A DNA stretch of 7,012 nt from JBKHBQ01 sp046542305 (lineage in GTDB: Bacteria; Bacteroidota; Bacteroidia; Bacteroidales; 4484-276), in NCBI GenBank assembly GCA_046542305.1, contig JBKHBQ010000207.1, positions 1 through 7,012 on the forward strand, read 5' to 3'. Every line of letters begins with the position of its first letter. The stretch's first letter is position 1. The translations under genes were made by a program, and so were the position numbers. The notes beneath the pieces were generated by a model. The model made no database searches and was not told where the DNA came from. It saw only the letters and a program-made list of their open reading frames with translations. Below, piece after piece: positions 5,455 through 7,012 of this stretch.

Positions 5455-7012
5455 TGTCTTTTTTGCAGATAAAGGTAATCGAGGTAATAAAGCAATTTCA
5501 CCGATAAGCTGTTGTCGGCGGGTGAATCCAGTGTGTTTCTGAGGTTATCGAAATACCTGCGCGTAATGTCCGACTCGTTATAGGTGAGGATGGCATTTTC
5601 CATGACAGTGCCAGTTCGCTGCCGGGGGCAAACTCCCAGCGCACCACCATATCGATGTTGAAGGCATTATAGGTAAAATCATTGTTTTCGTTATAATCCG
5701 TATCACGGAGATACCCGTCTTTGGTGAGTTCGTAATATTGATCGTATTCGGCCTGAAGCCAGTAATGCCGCAGCCTGAAGTCGAGCGCCAGCTTGCTGGT
5801 GAAAATATAGGTGGTTTGCAGGATGTTTTCGACGGTTTGCAGTCCGCGCCTGCCAAAAATAATTTCACGGCTCTCAAGAGTCTGAAATCTGTCGGCATAT
5901 CCGATGTCGTTCAGCGACAGGTCGTATTCGCTTCTGAGGCGGAACGACAGCCGGTCGTTTACGCGCCATCGCGGCGAAACTTCCACCGACCAGCTTGTCT
6001 GGTCGTATTCATTCGAACGCTCTACGCCTGCATTCAAATCCACAATGAAAGCCATGCGGTAATCGGGCGACAGGAAACCGTTGAAGCTCCATTCCGGCGG
6101 CCTGATAAAAACCTGCCCCGGTTCACGGGCCTCGTAGTAATCGTGTTCGTCCAGCGGCCTTACCCATACATCAAAACCAACGGTAAGGTGATTCCTGAAG
6201 GTGGCACGCGAGCTGGTTGCAACACCGAATTCACTGAATTTTCGCGGTGAGTAGAGGGTTTGATGCCAAAAGGTGATGGAGTTGCGCCACCACAGAAATT
6301 TCCAGAACGGGTCGTAAAAATTATATTCGAAATTCAGGTTGTGGTTGAATTCGTTGTTGGCCTGCAGGTATCCGAGGTCGTTGATGTCGTAGGTGTCGCT
6401 TTCGACGTACTGCGAGAGGCTGAACCGGAACTGGCCACTGGTTTTCATGAAATTCACGTTGTACATGAAGCCCAAATCCGGTGAAGCCGCCGGCAGATAT
6501 TTCTGGCTGAGGTTGAATTTTCCGTAGATGGAATAGGTGGCGGATTTGTTGAATAAATGAAACTGTGTGCCTGAAACATTGGCCGTATAATGATTTCTGC
6601 CTTTGTACACATTCGAATTATAAACGCTTATGTAGGAATTGTTTTTCAGGTTTTGGTCGAATACGGCCATGTTGTAATTGGTGAATGGCTGTGTGAGCAC
6701 CTTTCGCTGATTGCCGAGCGAGTCGGTGATAGTTGCATAGGTTTTGGCAGAAATGGCATTGAATACACCGATGCCCAGTCCTTTGGGTGTCCGTCCCGAA
6801 ACTTTGGTGGCATTGATCAGGTTGGTTTTTGAAGGATTTTCAAAAATATATTCGCCTTCCCCAAGGCTGTCGCCAACGGTTCCGTATCCTTCGGGCGTAT
6901 CCCCGACCCGCCGCGAATAAAAGATGTTGCCTTTTTCGAACAATTCCGTGCCTTCGGTAAAAAACGGCCGTTTTTCCTCGTAATACACTTCGAACGGCGA
7001 AAAATTGTAGAT
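5448..7012 (-). CDS. DUF5916 outer-membrane beta-barrel protein, C-terminal part, frameshifted near its end
   Basis: The gene enters from the right edge (5' end outside) and reads IYNFSPFEVYYEEKRPFFTE, then GTELFEKGNIFYSRRVGD, the hallmark start of the DUF5916 domain. About 500 residues of alternating polar/aromatic beta-strands follow, with REIIFGRRGLQTVEN, ALDFRLRHYWLQAEY and WEFAPGSELALSWK, all family landmarks. Family members usually have a signal peptide and a CBM9-like domain before this region, expected outside the window, and the C-terminal half is thought to form an outer-membrane barrel; the ligand is unknown. As read, the frame stops at 5500-5498 after an out-of-family tail (MPSSPITSRT and on). 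One base added to the T run at 5596-5599 restores NAILTYNESD, RRYFDNLRNTLDSP and VKLLYYLDYLYLQKRHH, the normal C-terminus, with a stop at 5450-5448. The coordinates given include this restored end. A sequencing or assembly indel or a recent mutation would both explain it. Confidence 0.88.
5596..5599 (-). other. Probable one-base deletion (frameshift) in the DUF5916 gene
   Basis: On the minus strand the codons read TGG AAA followed by ATG CCA. The family consensus after SWK is NAI, which needs TGG AAA AAT GCC, that is five A's where the sequence has four. Downstream of this point the -1 frame carries 40 further codons of family-typical sequence with no stop until 5450-5448. Position within the homopolymer cannot be resolved. 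Confidence 0.85.

Noticed and set aside
5578..5599. Programmed frameshifting at the DUF5916 A run
   Set aside because: There is no slippery heptamer of the known kind and no clear downstream hairpin. A plain one-base loss explains the two frames more simply.
5738..6832. Three plus-strand open frames antisense to the DUF5916 gene (5738-6250, 6260-6484, 6590-6832)
   Set aside because: The minus strand carries clear family landmarks throughout this stretch. The antisense frames show no domain and have biased composition expected from a shadow.
1..7012. A new multi-gene defence or mobile system
   Set aside because: I see no integrase, transposase, toxin-antitoxin pair, nuclease or NTPase cluster, or repeat array. 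All identifiable genes are housekeeping, metabolic or envelope types.

Overview
The window looks like a chromosomal segment from a Bacteroidota bacterium, most like an uncultured Bacteroidales or related lineage. The reasons are a DUF5916 outer-membrane protein, a DUF6427-like membrane protein next to purD, a promoter of the TTG-N21-TAnnTTTG type used by this phylum, and few Shine-Dalgarno sites. It contains no tRNA, rRNA, CRISPR array or insertion sequence that I can see.

Layout. Positions 1-1147 (minus) hold the first 382 residues of a secreted parallel beta-helix protein that runs off the left edge. Positions 1148-1343 are a divergent intergenic region with a good promoter for that gene. 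A tight plus-strand cluster follows: purD (1344-2618), a DUF6427-like integral membrane protein (2652-3635) and rnhB (3636-4232). A minus-strand remnant of a VOC/glyoxalase-fold gene (4233 to about 4490) lies tail-to-tail against rnhB. It lacks its N-terminal part and has a frameshift. A PfkB-family sugar kinase (4519-5454) starts where the remnant stops being recognisable. The right end (5448-7012, minus) is the C-terminal part of a DUF5916 protein. Its last ~40 codons are in another frame because a run of five A's has become four.

How the genes relate. PurD catalyses the second step of de novo purine synthesis and RNase HII removes ribonucleotides from DNA. The membrane protein between them has no known role, and the arrangement suggests co-transcription more than a shared pathway. 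The beta-helix protein and the DUF5916 protein are both envelope or export proteins, but they are not adjacent. I see no clear evidence of a new multi-gene system. The points most worth a second look are the cysteine ladder and duplicated module in the beta-helix protein, the two frameshifts, and the decaying VOC gene.
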